Positions 1 to 9,926 of a DNA stretch of 36,102 nt are shown one piece after another. The notes beneath the pieces were generated by a model, which did not search any database, had not been told where the DNA came from, and saw nothing but the letters and a program-made list of their open reading frames with translations. The first letter of the stretch is position 1, and each line of letters starts with the position of its first letter. Position numbers and translations under genes: made by a program. The stretch spans positions 770,001 to 806,102 of the forward strand of contig NZ_CP104991.1 in the NCBI RefSeq assembly GCF_030323265.1. Direction: 5' to 3'. The DNA is from Terrirhizobium terrae. GTDB lineage: Bacteria > Pseudomonadota > Alphaproteobacteria > Rhizobiales > Rhizobiaceae.

Positions 1-255
1 GCCGACCTGCGCCGTTTCGCGGGCCGAGCGCAGCAATTCGTCGGCACCTTCATCATCGGCAAGGCGGCCCGTCAGATAACCGTTCATGATGGAAAAGGTC
101 GCGCCTGATTTTTTCAGCGCTGTGAGATCGTGATCCGGCCAGTTCCATAGTCCGACCTGGAAGCCCAGTTCCTTGAGCTGCGCGCAACGCCACTCGATCG
201 GACGATCGCACCAGAGCATTTCCGCGCAGGCGGCCAGCGTAAACGGTTGATCCAT
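1..255 (-). CDS. TIM-barrel sugar isomerase/epimerase, N-terminal part (hydroxypyruvate isomerase/IolI-like), cut by window edge
   Basis: An open frame of 85 codons starts at an ATG whose first base is 255 and runs off the left edge, so only the N-terminal third is visible. It begins MDQPFTLAACAEMLW and includes GFQVGLWNW and FSIMNGYL, which fit the first strands of the xylose-isomerase-like TIM-barrel superfamily (hydroxypyruvate isomerase, IolI/IolE relatives). It is the last visible gene of the inositol operon, 25 bp downstream of iolB on the same strand, with a GA-rich stretch (AAGGGAGG on the minus strand is just after the iolB stop) that could serve as ribosome binding site. Its context suggests an inosose or keto-sugar isomerase step. 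The exact substrate cannot be told from this fragment. Confidence 0.75.
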   Translation of the reverse strand, partial: MDQPFTLAACAEMLWCDRPIEWRCAQLKELGFQVGLWNWPDHDLTALKKSGATFSIMNGYLTGRLADDEGADELLRSARETAQVG

Positions 256-280
256 TATCATCATCCCGATTGAAGGGAGG

Positions 281-1078
281 TTAGCGCATCAGGTGCTCGA
301 CCGGAGGCGCCGCGACAAAACGCCATTTGCGCAAGGGGCCGGCCATGACGTTCAGATAATACATCTCGAAACCGTGCGGTGCGCCACAGGGGTGATGCCC
401 ACGCGGAACGCAGACAACATCGCCATCATGCACGGCCATCGTTTCGTTCAATTGCAGGTCGTCGGTATAGACCCGCTGGATACCGAAACCATCGGCCGGG
501 TTGAGGCGGTGGTAATAGGTTTCTTCCAGATAGGTGATGCGCGGGAAATCGTCCTCGTCGTGGCGGTGGCTCGGATAACTCGACCAGTGACCCGCCGGGG
601 TGAACACTTCGGTCACCAGAAGGCTGTCGCAATAATCCTCGTTTTCCATGGCGATATTGTTGATGTAGCGGGTGTTCGTACCCTCGCCGCGCTGGGTGAG
701 GGTGATACCGTCCGGTCCGATCCGACGGGCCTCGTGACCTCCCTGGCCCGGCGCTGAGCAGGCCGCGATCACGCAATCCGTCTCAGCCACGGCTTTCCAG
801 TCGCTACCATTGGGCAGATAGAGGCAATGCGGCGGCGATTTTTCAAAGACGCTCATGCGTTCGCCGAGCACACCCCAAACCTTGCCGCCACCTTCCAGTT
901 TCGCCTTGCCCTCGACCATGACCAGAATGACCTCGCGGTCGCCCGTCACTTCTGCCACCGTCTCGCCTGCACGCAAGCGATAGAGAGAGAACCCGACATA
1001 ACGCCATCCGGCGCTCGCGGGCGTCATCTCGTGCACCTTGCCGTGTTTGCCGAATGGGCGATGGAGAAGGTTGGGCAT
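281..1078 (-). CDS. iolB: 5-deoxy-glucuronate isomerase IolB
   Basis: 265 residues, the usual length for IolB, a cytosolic bicupin that converts 5-deoxy-D-glucuronate to 2-deoxy-5-keto-D-gluconate in myo-inositol catabolism. The start MPNLLHRPFGKHG has an AGGAG ribosome binding site about 8 bases upstream. The metal-site motif HRHDEDD is near residues 170-180, followed by ETYYHR and later PRGHHP, both typical of the family. It lies 24 bp after iolE in the same direction and is followed by the TIM-barrel gene. No frame disruption is seen. Confidence 0.95.
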   Translation of the reverse strand: MPNLLHRPFGKHGKVHEMTPASAGWRYVGFSLYRLRAGETVAEVTGDREVILVMVEGKAKLEGGGKVWGVLGERMSVFEKSPPHCLYLPNGSDWKAVAETDCVIAACSAPGQGGHEARRIGPDGITLTQRGEGTNTRYINNIAMENEDYCDSLLVTEVFTPAGHWSSYPSHRHDEDDFPRITYLEETYYHRLNPADGFGIQRVYTDDLQLNETMAVHDGDVVCVPRGHHPCGAPHGFEMYYLNVMAGPLRKWRFVAAPPVEHLMR

Positions 1079-1102
1079 GTCAAAACTCCTGCTTTTCGTT
1101 CC

Positions 1103-1998
1103 TCAGGCGAGACCGGTCCTAGTGGCAGTGGCCTTCAACGTCTTCAGGCCGAGCGACTGGTATTGGAAGGGGTTGCGGACATCCGGGTCCTGCTCGGCCT
1201 CGATGACGATCCAGCCATCGTAACCGGCATTTTTCAAGATCCGCAGCAGAGGCTCGAATTCCACGCCGCCCTCTTCGTCACCGGGCACGGTAAACACGCC
1301 GGCACGCACGCCGTCCATGAAGGAAAGGCCTTCCTCACGCACCTGGCGCATGATGGCAGGCCTGACGTTCTTCGCATGGAAGTGACGAACACGATCCACA
1401 TGACGCGCAAGAACCGGCGCCGGATCACGGCCGTTACCGCCAAAATAGCAATGCCCGGCATCGAACAGCAGTTTCGTTTGCGGGCCTGTCGCTGCCATAA
1501 ATGCGTCGATCTGCTCCGGCGTCTCGACCACCGTGCCCATATGATGGTGGTAGACGAGGGCAATGCCTTGGCTTGCGGTGAAAGCGGCCAGTTCTTCGAC
1601 CTTGGCGCCAAACACTTTCATGTCCGTATCCGATAGAACCGGGCTTTGCGACAGCGGCACGTTCAAGCCCTGCACGCTGTTGGAGGTTTCGCAGGCGATG
1701 CAGACCGTACAACTATTGTGCTTGAGCTTGTCCAGATGCGGCTGGATGGTTTTTTCTCGTCCTCGACGGATTGCGTCAGCAGGTTGAGCGAATACCAGCC
1801 GGACACGAAAGCTAGGTGATAGGAACCCAGTAGGTCCTTCAGTGCCTGCGGCTCGTTCGGCCAGCGGTGACCGTTCTCGATACCGTCGAAGCCGATCTCA
1901 CTCGCCTCGCGCAGTATCTGTTCGGTCGGGATGTTGGCGCCGAGGCTCTGGTCGTCGTCATTGGCCCAGGCGATGGGATTGGTGCCGAAGCGGATCAT
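1103..1998 (-). CDS. iolE: Myo-inosose-2 dehydratase IolE, with one frameshift
   Basis: IolE dehydrates 2-keto-myo-inositol (scyllo-inosose) to a diketone, the second step after IolG. The N-terminal frame ([16 protein letters not shown], to SVEDEKK) and the C-terminal frame (from about QPHLDKLK through [22 protein letters not shown] and VIEAEQDP) are both excellent TIM-barrel IolE sequence. They are separated by a one-base deletion in a run of six A on the coding strand (positions 1750-1755). Restoring one A gives [11 protein letters not shown] and an uninterrupted protein of about 298 residues, the normal length. A GAGGAC ribosome binding site precedes the ATG at 1998. Its start is 10 bp after the iolD stop. 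The break is probably a sequencing error; if real, the pathway would be blocked here. Confidence 0.9.
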
Positions 1999-2008
1999 CT
2001 TTAAGTCC

Positions 2009-3841
2009 TCAATTCACAGTGTTCTGCCGCGCCGCGTTTGCCAGATAGCTTGCGTAGGCCTGTTTCAGCTTGTCGGTCGTGCCCACTTCCGGCACGGCGA
2101 CATCCCACCAATGGCCCGCATCGCCGAAACCCGGACCATCAGTCGGGTCGGTATCGATAACGATGACGGTCGGGATGTCGCGAGAACGGGCATTGGCGAT
2201 CTGCGTTTCGAGATCGGCAATATCCCTCGCCTTCACAGCGAAAGCGCCCATCGCGCCGGCATGCGCAACGAAATCAATCTCCGGCTGCTGCTCGATATTG
2301 CAATCCCGGTAGAGATTGTTGAACGCTTCGCCGCCGGTGCCGCGCTGAAGGCGGTTGATGCAACCGTAACCTCTGTTATCGGTCAGGACGACGGTGAACG
2401 GCACACGGCGCATGACAGCGGTCGCCAGTTCCGAATTGGCCATCATGTAGGAACCATCGCCAACGAAGCAGATCACCTCGCGCTCCGGCAGCGCCAGCTT
2501 CAATCCCATCGCGCCGGCGATCTCGTAGCCCATGCAGGAATAGCCGTATTCCATGTGGTAACCGCCCTGGCTCGGCTGCCACAGAAGCTTTAACGCGCCC
2601 GGCATGGTGCCGGCGGCACACATGGCGATGGCGTTTTCACCGGTTGCACGTTGCACCGCACCGATCACCTGCGCATCGCTCGGCAAACCTTCTTCCGTCG
2701 GTGCCGCGCAATGGCGATCAACAGCGGAAAGCCACGCCGCGCGGGAGGCGACATCCGGCTCCGGCGCGCGATGGTCTCCAAGTTTTTGAGAGAGCGCCGC
2801 CAACGCCGCCTTGGCATCAGCCACGAGACCGATCGCACCGTGCTTGTCGGCGTCATAAGCCTGAACATTGATGGAGATGAGCTTTCGCCCTTCCGCTTCG
2901 AACAGCGACCATGAGCCGGTGGTAAAGTCCTGAAAGCGGGTGCCGACGCCGATCAACAGATCGGCCTTGCGGGCCAGCGCATTGGCGGCGGCCGAACCAT
3001 CGACACCGGCAGCGCCAAAATTCATCGGATGGTTTTGGGGCAGCGCCGACTTGCCGGCCTGCGTTTCGATCACCGGGATGGCATGGCGCGTGGTGAAATC
3101 GGCAAGATCCTGTTCGGCATCACTGTAGATCACGCCACCTCCGGCAACGATGACCGGATTTTTCGCCGTTCGGATCAGCGCCGCGACGTCATCGAGATCA
3201 CGGGCATCCGGTTCGGGTCGGCGGATGCGCCAGACTTTTGGCTCGAAAAATGGCTCCGGCCAGTCATAGGCTTCCGCCTGCACATCCTGGCAGAAGGAGA
3301 GCGTCACCGGCCCGCAACTGGCGGGATCGGTCATCACCCGCAACGCTCGCGGCAAAGCCGTCAGAAGCTGTTCCGGGCGAGTGATGCGGTCAAAATACCG
3401 GCTGACCGGACGAAAGCAGTCGTTGGCCGACACGGTGCCATCATCGAAATCCTCGACCTGCTGCAAAACCGGATCGGGGCGACGGTTGGCAAAAACGTCG
3501 CCGGGGATGAGCAGAACCGGCAGGCGGTTGACATGCGCGAGTGCTGCCGCCGTCACCATGTTTGTGGCACCCGGCCCGATCGACGAGGTAACGGCCTGCA
3601 CGTGCCGACGTTTTTTCGCCTTGGCATAGGCAATGGCCGCATGCGCCATGGTCTGTTCGTTCTGGCCGCGCCATGTCGGCAGGCTGTTGCCGGCTTTCTG
3701 CAGGGCCTCACCGAGACCGGCGACATTGCCGTGGCCAAAGATCGCCCAGACGCCATCGACAAACCGTTCACCGTCCTCGGCCATCTGCGCGGCCAGCCAT
3801 TTTACCATGGCCTGCGCCGCCGTGAGTTTTATCGTGCTCAT
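2009..3841 (-). CDS. iolD: 3D-(3,5/4)-trihydroxycyclohexane-1,2-dione hydrolase IolD (ThDP-dependent)
   Basis: 610 residues, full length for IolD, which opens the inositol-derived diketone ring to 5-deoxy-glucuronate using thiamine diphosphate and Mg2+. The acetolactate-synthase-like layout is complete. The N-terminal pyrimidine-binding domain has [10 protein letters not shown] near 35-45 and the catalytic-Glu region [11 protein letters not shown] near 60. The middle domain is in place, and the C-terminal domain carries the ThDP signature GDGSYMM near 460 followed by [11 protein letters not shown]. The ATG overlaps the iolC stop as ATGA (3838-3841), indicating translational coupling. The frame is intact. 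Confidence 0.95.
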   Translation of the reverse strand: MSTIKLTAAQAMVKWLAAQMAEDGERFVDGVWAIFGHGNVAGLGEALQKAGNSLPTWRGQNEQTMAHAAIAYAKAKKRRHVQAVTSSIGPGATNMVTAAALAHVNRLPVLLIPGDVFANRRPDPVLQQVEDFDDGTVSANDCFRPVSRYFDRITRPEQLLTALPRALRVMTDPASCGPVTLSFCQDVQAEAYDWPEPFFEPKVWRIRRPEPDARDLDDVAALIRTAKNPVIVAGGGVIYSDAEQDLADFTTRHAIPVIETQAGKSALPQNHPMNFGAAGVDGSAAANALARKADLLIGVGTRFQDFTTGSWSLFEAEGRKLISINVQAYDADKHGAIGLVADAKAALAALSQKLGDHRAPEPDVASRAAWLSAVDRHCAAPTEEGLPSDAQVIGAVQRATGENAIAMCAAGTMPGALKLLWQPSQGGYHMEYGYSCMGYEIAGAMGLKLALPEREVICFVGDGSYMMANSELATAVMRRVPFTVVLTDNRGYGCINRLQRGTGGEAFNNLYRDCNIEQQPEIDFVAHAGAMGAFAVKARDIADLETQIANARSRDIPTVIVIDTDPTDGPGFGDAGHWWDVAVPEVGTTDKLKQAYASYLANAARQNTVN

Positions 3842-5762
3842 GCCGCCTGCTCCTGTGCCTTTTCCCTTGCTTTGTCCCAGATAGCGCAGAGACGTTGGTA
3901 GCGTTTCGCCATCTCCTCCACCGCATCGGCATCCGTCATCTCACCGGCAAGCCAGCGCCGCGCGGCATCCCCAAAGATTGTGCGGCCGACCGCAAAACCC
4001 TTGACCAGATCGAACTGTGCCGCGACCTCGAAACTGGCGGACAGTTCCGTCTCCGGCGCATCCAGACCGAGCACGACGATGCCGCGCGTAAACCCGTCAT
4101 GCGCCTCGATGGCGGCAATGGCGTTCCGCCAGCCCGCCGCGGTCTTCATCGGTTCTAACTTCCACCAGTCGGGATAGATGCCGGCCGCATAAAACTGATG
4201 GATCAATGTCGCGACGGTGGTGTCATCGGTAGCGCCAACCTTCGACGGAATAATTTCCAGCAGGAATTCCAGCCGATTGCGCCGTGCTGCTTCAAACAGT
4301 CTTTTGACCGTCGCCTCCTGCCCGGCACGCGTTGCCGCGTCATCATCCGGATGGCAGAAGCACAGAACCTTGACGATATCCTCACGCGCCCATTCCGAAA
4401 GCGTGCCGCAATCCGTGCCCAGTTCCGGCTCGAGTGTCAGCGGCCGCGACCCTGGCCATTCCGCCGGGCGGCCGATCCACAGGCCCGAACCGGAAGCGCG
4501 ATGCAGCGCAGAGCGGCCGATGCGATTGTCGCAGAGAATGCCGTACCCCTGATTGCCGGCCTGCACGCGAAGTGCTGCTTGCAGACAAAGTTCCTTGAAG
4601 GCCGCGCCCTTTTGCAGGGTGTAACCCGGCATCTGCTCCAGTTGCACACGATGATCGAAGGCAAAGACACGCATGGTCGACCAGTCGCCATCCACCCGCC
4701 TTTGCCGCGTTGTCGACCAATGTAACTGCTCTAGCTCCGGATCATTCCGAAGATCGGGCCTAACCACGCCACGTTTCAGGAAAAACTGCAGTTCCTCAAA
4801 ACTTGGATAGGCCGGCGTGCAGCCATGGCGGCTAACGGCAAAGGCACCGCAGGCATTGGCGAATTTCAGCGATGTCTGCCAGTCCTCACCGGTCATCCAG
4901 CCGCGCAACAGGCCGGAAAAGAAGCCGTCACCGGCACCGAGCACGTTGAAGACTTCGATCGGGAAACCCTGCCCGCTCTGGCCGTCATCAAGGCTTGCTG
5001 GAATGGTGTCCTCGAAAGCCGTGGCGCCGAGCGGACCGCGCTTGCACACCAGCGTTGCAGCACTCACCTTGCGCACAGCACGCAATGCCTCCAGAGTATC
5101 GGTGGAGCCGCCGGCGATATGAAATTCCTCTTCGGTGCCGACGATCAGGTCGAACAGGTGCAGGCTTGTCTGCAGCCGGGCCGTGACCCTGGCGCTTTCG
5201 ACAAACCGGCTTTCGCCATCATCATGGCCAGCTACGCCCCAGAGATTGGGGCGATAGTCGATGTCGAGCGCCGTACGCAGGCCATGCTTGCGGGCCAGTT
5301 TCAGCGCCTTGAGGACGGCGGCTTCGGTGCGCGTATTGCTCAGATGCGTGCCGGTGACGACGACAGCGCGGGCAGACGCGATAAAATCCTCGTCGATATC
5401 GTCTTCACACAGCGCCATGTCGGCGCAGTTTTCGCGATAAAAAATCAGCGGAAATTGGCTGTCGTCGCGAATGCCGAGGATGACCAGTGCCGTCAGACGC
5501 TCGGGATCGGTCTTCACGCCCTCGGTCGAGACCCCTCGCGCTTCAACTGCTCGAGGATGAAGCGCCCCATGTGCTCGTTGCCGACCCGGCTGATCAAGGC
5601 CGTCTTCAATCCGAGCCGCGCGCTGCCGCAGGCGATGTTGGTGGGCGAACCACCGATATATTTCTCGAACGAGCCCATATCCTCCAGACGCCCGCCGATC
5701 TGCGCCCCGTAAAGATCGACGCCGGCGCGGCCGATGGTGATGACGTCGAGTTTCTTCGTCAT
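3838..5762 (-). CDS. iolC: Bifunctional 5-dehydro-2-deoxygluconokinase / DUF2090 aldolase-like protein IolC, with one frameshift
   Basis: The N-terminal half is a PfkB/ribokinase-fold kinase that phosphorylates 2-deoxy-5-keto-D-gluconate. It starts [17 protein letters not shown], has the substrate motif [10 protein letters not shown] near 38 and the catalytic GAGDGFFSG near 275. The C-terminal half, from about residue 330, is a DUF2090 domain ([15 protein letters not shown] near its start). In rhizobial-type proteins this domain is regarded as the downstream 2-deoxy-5-keto-gluconate-6-phosphate aldolase, which would explain why no separate iolJ is seen. One G is missing from a G run (positions 5532-5535); adding it gives [12 protein letters not shown] and a protein of about 641 residues. 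The ATG overlaps the preceding dehydrogenase stop by four bases, and the stop overlaps iolD. The break is probably a sequencing error. Confidence 0.92.
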
Positions 5763-6892
5763 GTCGTCTGCCTTTCGATGCGAATTGTGCTGCCGTTTGA
5801 AGCCGCCATGGCGTGGATGACCTTTTCGATCTCCAGCCCCTGCGCGAAATCCGGGCCTGCATTCACCCCACCGGCGATCGCCACCAGCAGATCACGCGCC
5901 TCGACCACCTTCTGTTCGTTGAAACCAAAATTGTGCCCCGGTGCCGGGCAGAAGGCTGCAAAATCGGGCTGATCCGGCCCGGTCAGGTGGCGCGTGAAAC
6001 CGGCCTCGCCAGATCGGTGCACCCAAAGCTCGTTCATGTTCTCCTGATCGAAGACAATCGTCCCGCCACTGCCATGAACCTCCCATTGCAGCCGGCATTT
6101 TCGACCACGAGCGACACGTGAAGTAGCGAAGGAGCCATGCGCGCCGGATGTAAAGCGCAGCATGGCGAGCGCGCTGTCCTCGTTTTCGACCGGCTTAGGC
6201 CCATCCGGCGACGGGCGTGTGGGAACGGCGACCTGTGTCTGGGCAACCAGTTCCGCGACCGGCCCCATCAGCGCCAGCATATGGCTCACGAGGTGGCAGC
6301 CGAGATCGCCGAGCGCGCCCAGTCCGCCACCTTCGTGAGTCATCCGCCACGACCACGGGAGGAGCGGGTCGGCGGAATAGTCCTCGTCATAGACCCCGCG
6401 GAAGGCCAGCGGCTTGCCGATCGCACCGTCGCCGATCAGCTTGCGCGCCGCCTGGAAAGCGGGGCTTCTGAGATAGTTGTAACCGAGCATGGTCGCCTGA
6501 CCTGGATGGGCGGCGGCCGCCGTCGCCATCGACTCGGCATCGCCGAGCGTCAGCGCCATCGGCTTTTCCAGCCAGACATGTTTTCCGGCTTTCAATGCTG
6601 CCTCGGCCATCGGTCGGTGCATGCCGTTCGGCGCCGTGATCGACACCACATCCACCTTCGGATCGGTGACAGCTTCCTCCCAGCGCGCGGTGGCGCGGGC
6701 AAAGCCGAACTGCCGGGCAAACCGCTCGGCACTGTCCTCCGTTGCATCGGAAAGCACTTCCAGCCGGTGATGGGCACCACCAAAGACGGTGGCGACATTG
6801 CGCCATGCCATGGCGTGGCATTTGCCCATGAAGCCGGTGCCGATCAATGCGATGCCAAGCGGACGATCCGGCAGAGTTTTCGTCTGTACCAT
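5759..6892 (-). CDS. Gfo/Idh/MocA-family NAD(P)-dependent oxidoreductase
   Basis: 377 residues. The N-terminal Rossmann fold has [11 protein letters not shown] near residue 17, the EKP motif in WLEKPMALT near 108-116, and a catalytic-region [12 protein letters not shown] near 205-215, where the conserved His of the family sits. It is a second inositol-dehydrogenase-like enzyme besides iolG and is longer. In this operon it may oxidise a different isomer (scyllo- or D-chiro-inositol) or a related sugar; the sequence alone does not decide. It starts 10 bp after the ATPase gene with a GAGG ribosome binding site and overlaps iolC by ATGA. Confidence 0.85.
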   Translation of the reverse strand: MVQTKTLPDRPLGIALIGTGFMGKCHAMAWRNVATVFGGAHHRLEVLSDATEDSAERFARQFGFARATARWEEAVTDPKVDVVSITAPNGMHRPMAEAALKAGKHVWLEKPMALTLGDAESMATAAAAHPGQATMLGYNYLRSPAFQAARKLIGDGAIGKPLAFRGVYDEDYSADPLLPWSWRMTHEGGGLGALGDLGCHLVSHMLALMGPVAELVAQTQVAVPTRPSPDGPKPVENEDSALAMLRFTSGAHGSFATSRVARGRKCRLQWEVHGSGGTIVFDQENMNELWVHRSGEAGFTRHLTGPDQPDFAAFCPAPGHNFGFNEQKVVEARDLLVAIAGGVNAGPDFAQGLEIEKVIHAMAASNGSTIRIERQTT

Positions 6893-6902
6893 GAAAAATG
6901 CC

Positions 6903-7682
6903 TCAGATCGTTCCGCCGAGCGAACCTTCCAGCTCGGCCATTTCCTGTCCGCCTGCCATCATGTCCTGAAGCTGGGCGGCGTTGATTTCGCCACGGGTTG
7001 CGGTGCCGAGCGTCTGGCCACGATTGAGCACCGTGAACCGGTCACCGACCGCCATGGCATGGCGGACATTGTGGGAGATGAACACGACGCCGATACCCTG
7101 CGCCCGAACCCGGTTGATTGTGGCGAGAACGTTGGCGGTCTGGCGTACGCCGAGCGCCGAGGTCGGCTCATCGAGGATCAGGACCTTGGCCCCGAAATAG
7201 ACGGCACGGGCGATCGCCACGGTCTGCCGCTCACCGCCGGACAGCGTGCCGACGGCCTGATCGGGACCACGCAGGTTGATGCCCATCTTGCGCATCTCCG
7301 CCATGGTGATCTCATTGGCGGTATCGATATCGAACCGCTTGAACAGGCCCCTGCCCTTGGTCGGTTCGCGCCCCATGAAGAAGTTGCGTGTCACCGACAT
7401 TAGCGGGATCATGGCGAGATCCTGAAACACGGTGGCGATACCGGCTTCCATTGCGTCGCGCGGACTGTTGAAGGAGAGCGGCCTGCCTTCGAAGGCGATG
7501 GAGCCTTCTGTCGGCTTGTGTACGCCCGACATGGTCTTGATGAAGGTGGATTTGCCGGCGCCGTTATCGCCGAGCAGGCAATGGCATTCGCCTGCGCGCA
7601 CGTCGAAGGTCACACCGTTCAGCGCAATGACATTGCCATAATGCTTCTTGATGTTTTCCATATGGATGATCGGTGCGGACAT
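6903..7682 (-). CDS. Sugar ABC transporter ATP-binding protein (CUT2 type, inositol import)
   Basis: 259 residues, a single-nucleotide-binding-domain protein of the FrcA type, not the doubled RbsA/MglA type. Walker A is GDNGAGKST near 37-45, the ABC signature is LSGGERQ near 145, and Walker B is [12 protein letters not shown], followed by the switch His in [10 protein letters not shown]. It lies two bases after the permease gene and shares its operon, so it energises uptake with the adjacent CUT2 permease and binding protein. Context with iol genes points to myo-inositol as substrate, comparable to IatA in other alphaproteobacteria. Confidence 0.92.
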   Translation of the reverse strand: MSAPIIHMENIKKHYGNVIALNGVTFDVRAGECHCLLGDNGAGKSTFIKTMSGVHKPTEGSIAFEGRPLSFNSPRDAMEAGIATVFQDLAMIPLMSVTRNFFMGREPTKGRGLFKRFDIDTANEITMAEMRKMGINLRGPDQAVGTLSGGERQTVAIARAVYFGAKVLILDEPTSALGVRQTANVLATINRVRAQGIGVVFISHNVRHAMAVGDRFTVLNRGQTLGTATRGEINAAQLQDMMAGGQEMAELEGSLGGTI

Positions 7683-7684
7683 TG

Positions 7685-8791
7685 TCAGCGCTCCCCGGTC
7701 ACACGTCGACGGATGACGTTGTTGAAGATGACGGCGAGCAGCAGCATCGCGCCGAGGAAAACCTGGAACCAGTCCTGGTCGAACTTGGTGTAGGTCAGGC
7801 CGATCGTGACCATGCCGAAGATGATCGCACCGAAGAAGGCACCGATGGCGGAGCCGTAACCGCCGGTCAGCAGGCAGCCGCCAATGACGGCCGCGATGAT
7901 CGCCTCGAATTCCTTCATGAAGCCGCGGCGGGCATCGGTGGAGCCGGCATCGATGACAGTGATGATCGCAACCAGGGCGGCAGCAACCGCCGTCAGCATG
8001 AACAGCGAGATCTTGACCCGACGCACCGGCACGCCGGAATTCTGCGCCGCGAAAGCATCGCCGCCGGTCGCAAAGATCCAGTTACCGGCAGGCGTTCGCA
8101 GCAAGACGTAAGTTGCGATCGCTGCAAAGGCGACGAACCAGAGGATTTCAACCGGAATGCCCGGCACTTTCGGCACGCCGGACTTGAAACTGTCAACGAT
8201 CCCGGCTTCCGCCAGCCAGCGCATCAGGAAGCCGAAGGCATCACCGGAAAAGATCTGGGCCAGAAAATCACCCTCGACGGCATCGCGGATGCCGCGCAAC
8301 TGGGTGGAACCACCGGTGAAGAGTTTCAGGCCGACCAGCGCTGCCCCTCGAAGGATGAAAAGGCCGGCGAGCGTGACGATGAAGGATGGCAGGCCGGTGC
8401 GCAGTACGACCATGCCGTTGGTCGCGCCGAGCGCGGCGGCGATGCCGAGCGTCAGCGGGACTGCGATGATGAGCGGCATGCCGACATTGACGACGAAGAC
8501 ACCGAAGATCATGCCGGCGAAGGCCACCATGGAGCCGATCGACAGGTCGAATTCACCGCCGATCATCAGCATCGCAGCGGCAATGCCGAGAATGCCGAGC
8601 TGGGCGGCCGGCGTCATGAAGTTCATCACACCCGACAGCGTGAACATGGTGCTGTCGGCGGTGATCATGAAGAAGATTGTGACGAGGACCACGCCCCCGA
8701 TGGCGCCGAGTTCCGGCCGTTTCATGAGTTTCGCGACAAGGGACTCGGATTTTACCCGCTCGTCCGCGCGCGCCAGCGTCTGTGTGGACAT
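7685..8791 (-). CDS. Sugar ABC transporter permease (CUT2/BPD_transp_2, inositol import)
   Basis: 368 residues with about eight to ten hydrophobic segments after a short cytoplasmic N-terminus. The family features [16 protein letters not shown] near 120 and the conserved C-terminal stretch [20 protein letters not shown] near 290-310 identify a ribose/fructose/inositol-type inner-membrane permease. A GGAGA ribosome binding site precedes the ATG at 8791. It sits between the binding-protein gene, with a strong hairpin in between, and the ATPase gene. It is the translocation channel of the presumed inositol importer (IatP-like). Confidence 0.92.
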   Translation of the reverse strand: MSTQTLARADERVKSESLVAKLMKRPELGAIGGVVLVTIFFMITADSTMFTLSGVMNFMTPAAQLGILGIAAAMLMIGGEFDLSIGSMVAFAGMIFGVFVVNVGMPLIIAVPLTLGIAAALGATNGMVVLRTGLPSFIVTLAGLFILRGAALVGLKLFTGGSTQLRGIRDAVEGDFLAQIFSGDAFGFLMRWLAEAGIVDSFKSGVPKVPGIPVEILWFVAFAAIATYVLLRTPAGNWIFATGGDAFAAQNSGVPVRRVKISLFMLTAVAAALVAIITVIDAGSTDARRGFMKEFEAIIAAVIGGCLLTGGYGSAIGAFFGAIIFGMVTIGLTYTKFDQDWFQVFLGAMLLLAVIFNNVIRRRVTGER

Positions 8792-8814
8792 TGACCTGTC
8801 TCCTGGATCAGCAC

Positions 8815-8845
8815 CCGGGCCGCGGCGGGACGCGCGGCGGCCCGG
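8815..8845 (-). promoter_or_regulatory. GC-rich stem-loop between binding-protein and permease genes
   Basis: Two 13-base arms, CCGGGCCGCGGCG (8815-8827) and CGCGGCGGCCCGG (8833-8845), pair at 12 of 13 positions around a five-base loop. The hairpin lies 12 bases past the binding-protein stop and before the permease ribosome binding site. No T-run follows on the coding strand, so it is not a classical terminator. Such elements commonly protect the upstream binding-protein mRNA from 3' decay, giving more binding protein than permease. That role is inferred. Confidence 0.6.
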
Positions 8846-8857
8846 TGAACCGTGTGG

Positions 8858-9782
8858 TTAGCGGATGCCCTTGGCCGAAAGATCAATGACCTTGGCAGCC
8901 GTTTCCTTGGTCACGAGGTTCGGACCGGACGGCACGTCACCGCCGGGCATGAGGCCGTATTCCGCGTTGAGGGCAAGGAAGGCGACCGGCAGGTAACCCT
9001 GGAGATATTGCTGCTGATCGATCGAGAAGGCCGCCTTGCCATCGGCGACATCCTTGAGGAAGCCGGCGGACATGTCGAAGGTAGAGATCAGCACGTCATC
9101 GCGACCGAGTGCCTGCGCCGCCTTGACGGCCGGTTCTCCGACCAGCGAGGCGTTGAGCGAGAGGATGACATTGACGTCCTTGTCGGATTCCAGCGCCGCG
9201 CGCACCTTGGATCTCGACTTCGGTCGGATCATTGCTGGTCGGCAGGACCTTCACTTCCTTGCCGAAACCTTCGGTGAAACCGGCGCAACGCTGGTCGAGC
9301 GAAACGTTGCCGACTTCCTGGTTGACGCAGATGGCCTTCGTGCCGCCCATCTCGGCGAGTTTGGCTCCGGCCACCTTGCCGGCGTCGAATTCCGACTGGC
9401 CAACATGCAGCTTGGCACCGAGCTTGTGGGCGACATCCGAGCCGGAATTCATTGAAATGACAGGGATGCCGGCATCGACGGCGCGCTTGATGGCCGGGCC
9501 GAGCGCATCGCCATCCGGGATAGACACGACAAGGCCGTCCGGATCCTGATTGACGGCGGCGTCGATCAGCTGCCCCATGGCGACCATGTCAAATGTTTCC
9601 GGCGAGCGGAACTCGACGTTCACGCCGGTATCCTTTGCCGCCTTTTCCGCGCCGTTCTTGACCACCGACCAGAACGGGTCGTTCGCCTGACCATGGGCCA
9701 CGACGATGATGTCGGTGGCGAGCACAGGACCTGCGGCGGCGACGAGCGCCACCGTTGCTGCGGCTGCAAGCAATTTCTTCAT
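8858..9782 (-). CDS. Periplasmic sugar-binding protein (type 1, inositol-binding IbpA-like), with one frameshift
   Basis: The start at 9782 ([18 protein letters not shown]) follows a strong GGAGGAAG ribosome binding site and encodes a typical signal peptide of about 22 residues. The mature part, [19 protein letters not shown], is a type 1 periplasmic binding protein of the ribose/inositol group, followed by [13 protein letters not shown] and [13 protein letters not shown]. Reading then changes frame near 9205-9214 and continues as [20 protein letters not shown] to the end (SAKGIR). Joined, the protein is about 307 residues, normal for the family. The shift is either +1 or -2 and, unlike the others in this window, is not an obvious single-base homopolymer loss. 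It is the first transporter gene after iolG and captures substrate for the adjacent CUT2 permease. Confidence 0.87.
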
Positions 9783-9926
9783 GACTTCCTCCCAATTGAG
9801 TTCCAAAAGCGTCATTCCCAGACGCCCCGTCCATCCGGCCATGCGGGACCGGCACCGAAAGCCTGCGGCACACTCCCTGCTCCGCAGCATTTCCCTGTCC
9901 GACGGCGCTAACCGTCACCGTCCCAC

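Noticed and set aside
2009..3901. Long plus-strand frames opposite iolD
   Set aside because: No start signals or domains; iolD on the minus strand is intact and family-typical.
7673..8794. 373-codon open frame opposite the CUT2 permease gene
   Set aside because: Very charged, His- and Asp-rich product typical of an antisense shadow of a membrane protein gene in GC-rich DNA.
9900..9915. GACGG/CCGTC inverted repeat after iolG
   Set aside because: Only five pairs without a T-run; too weak to call a terminator.
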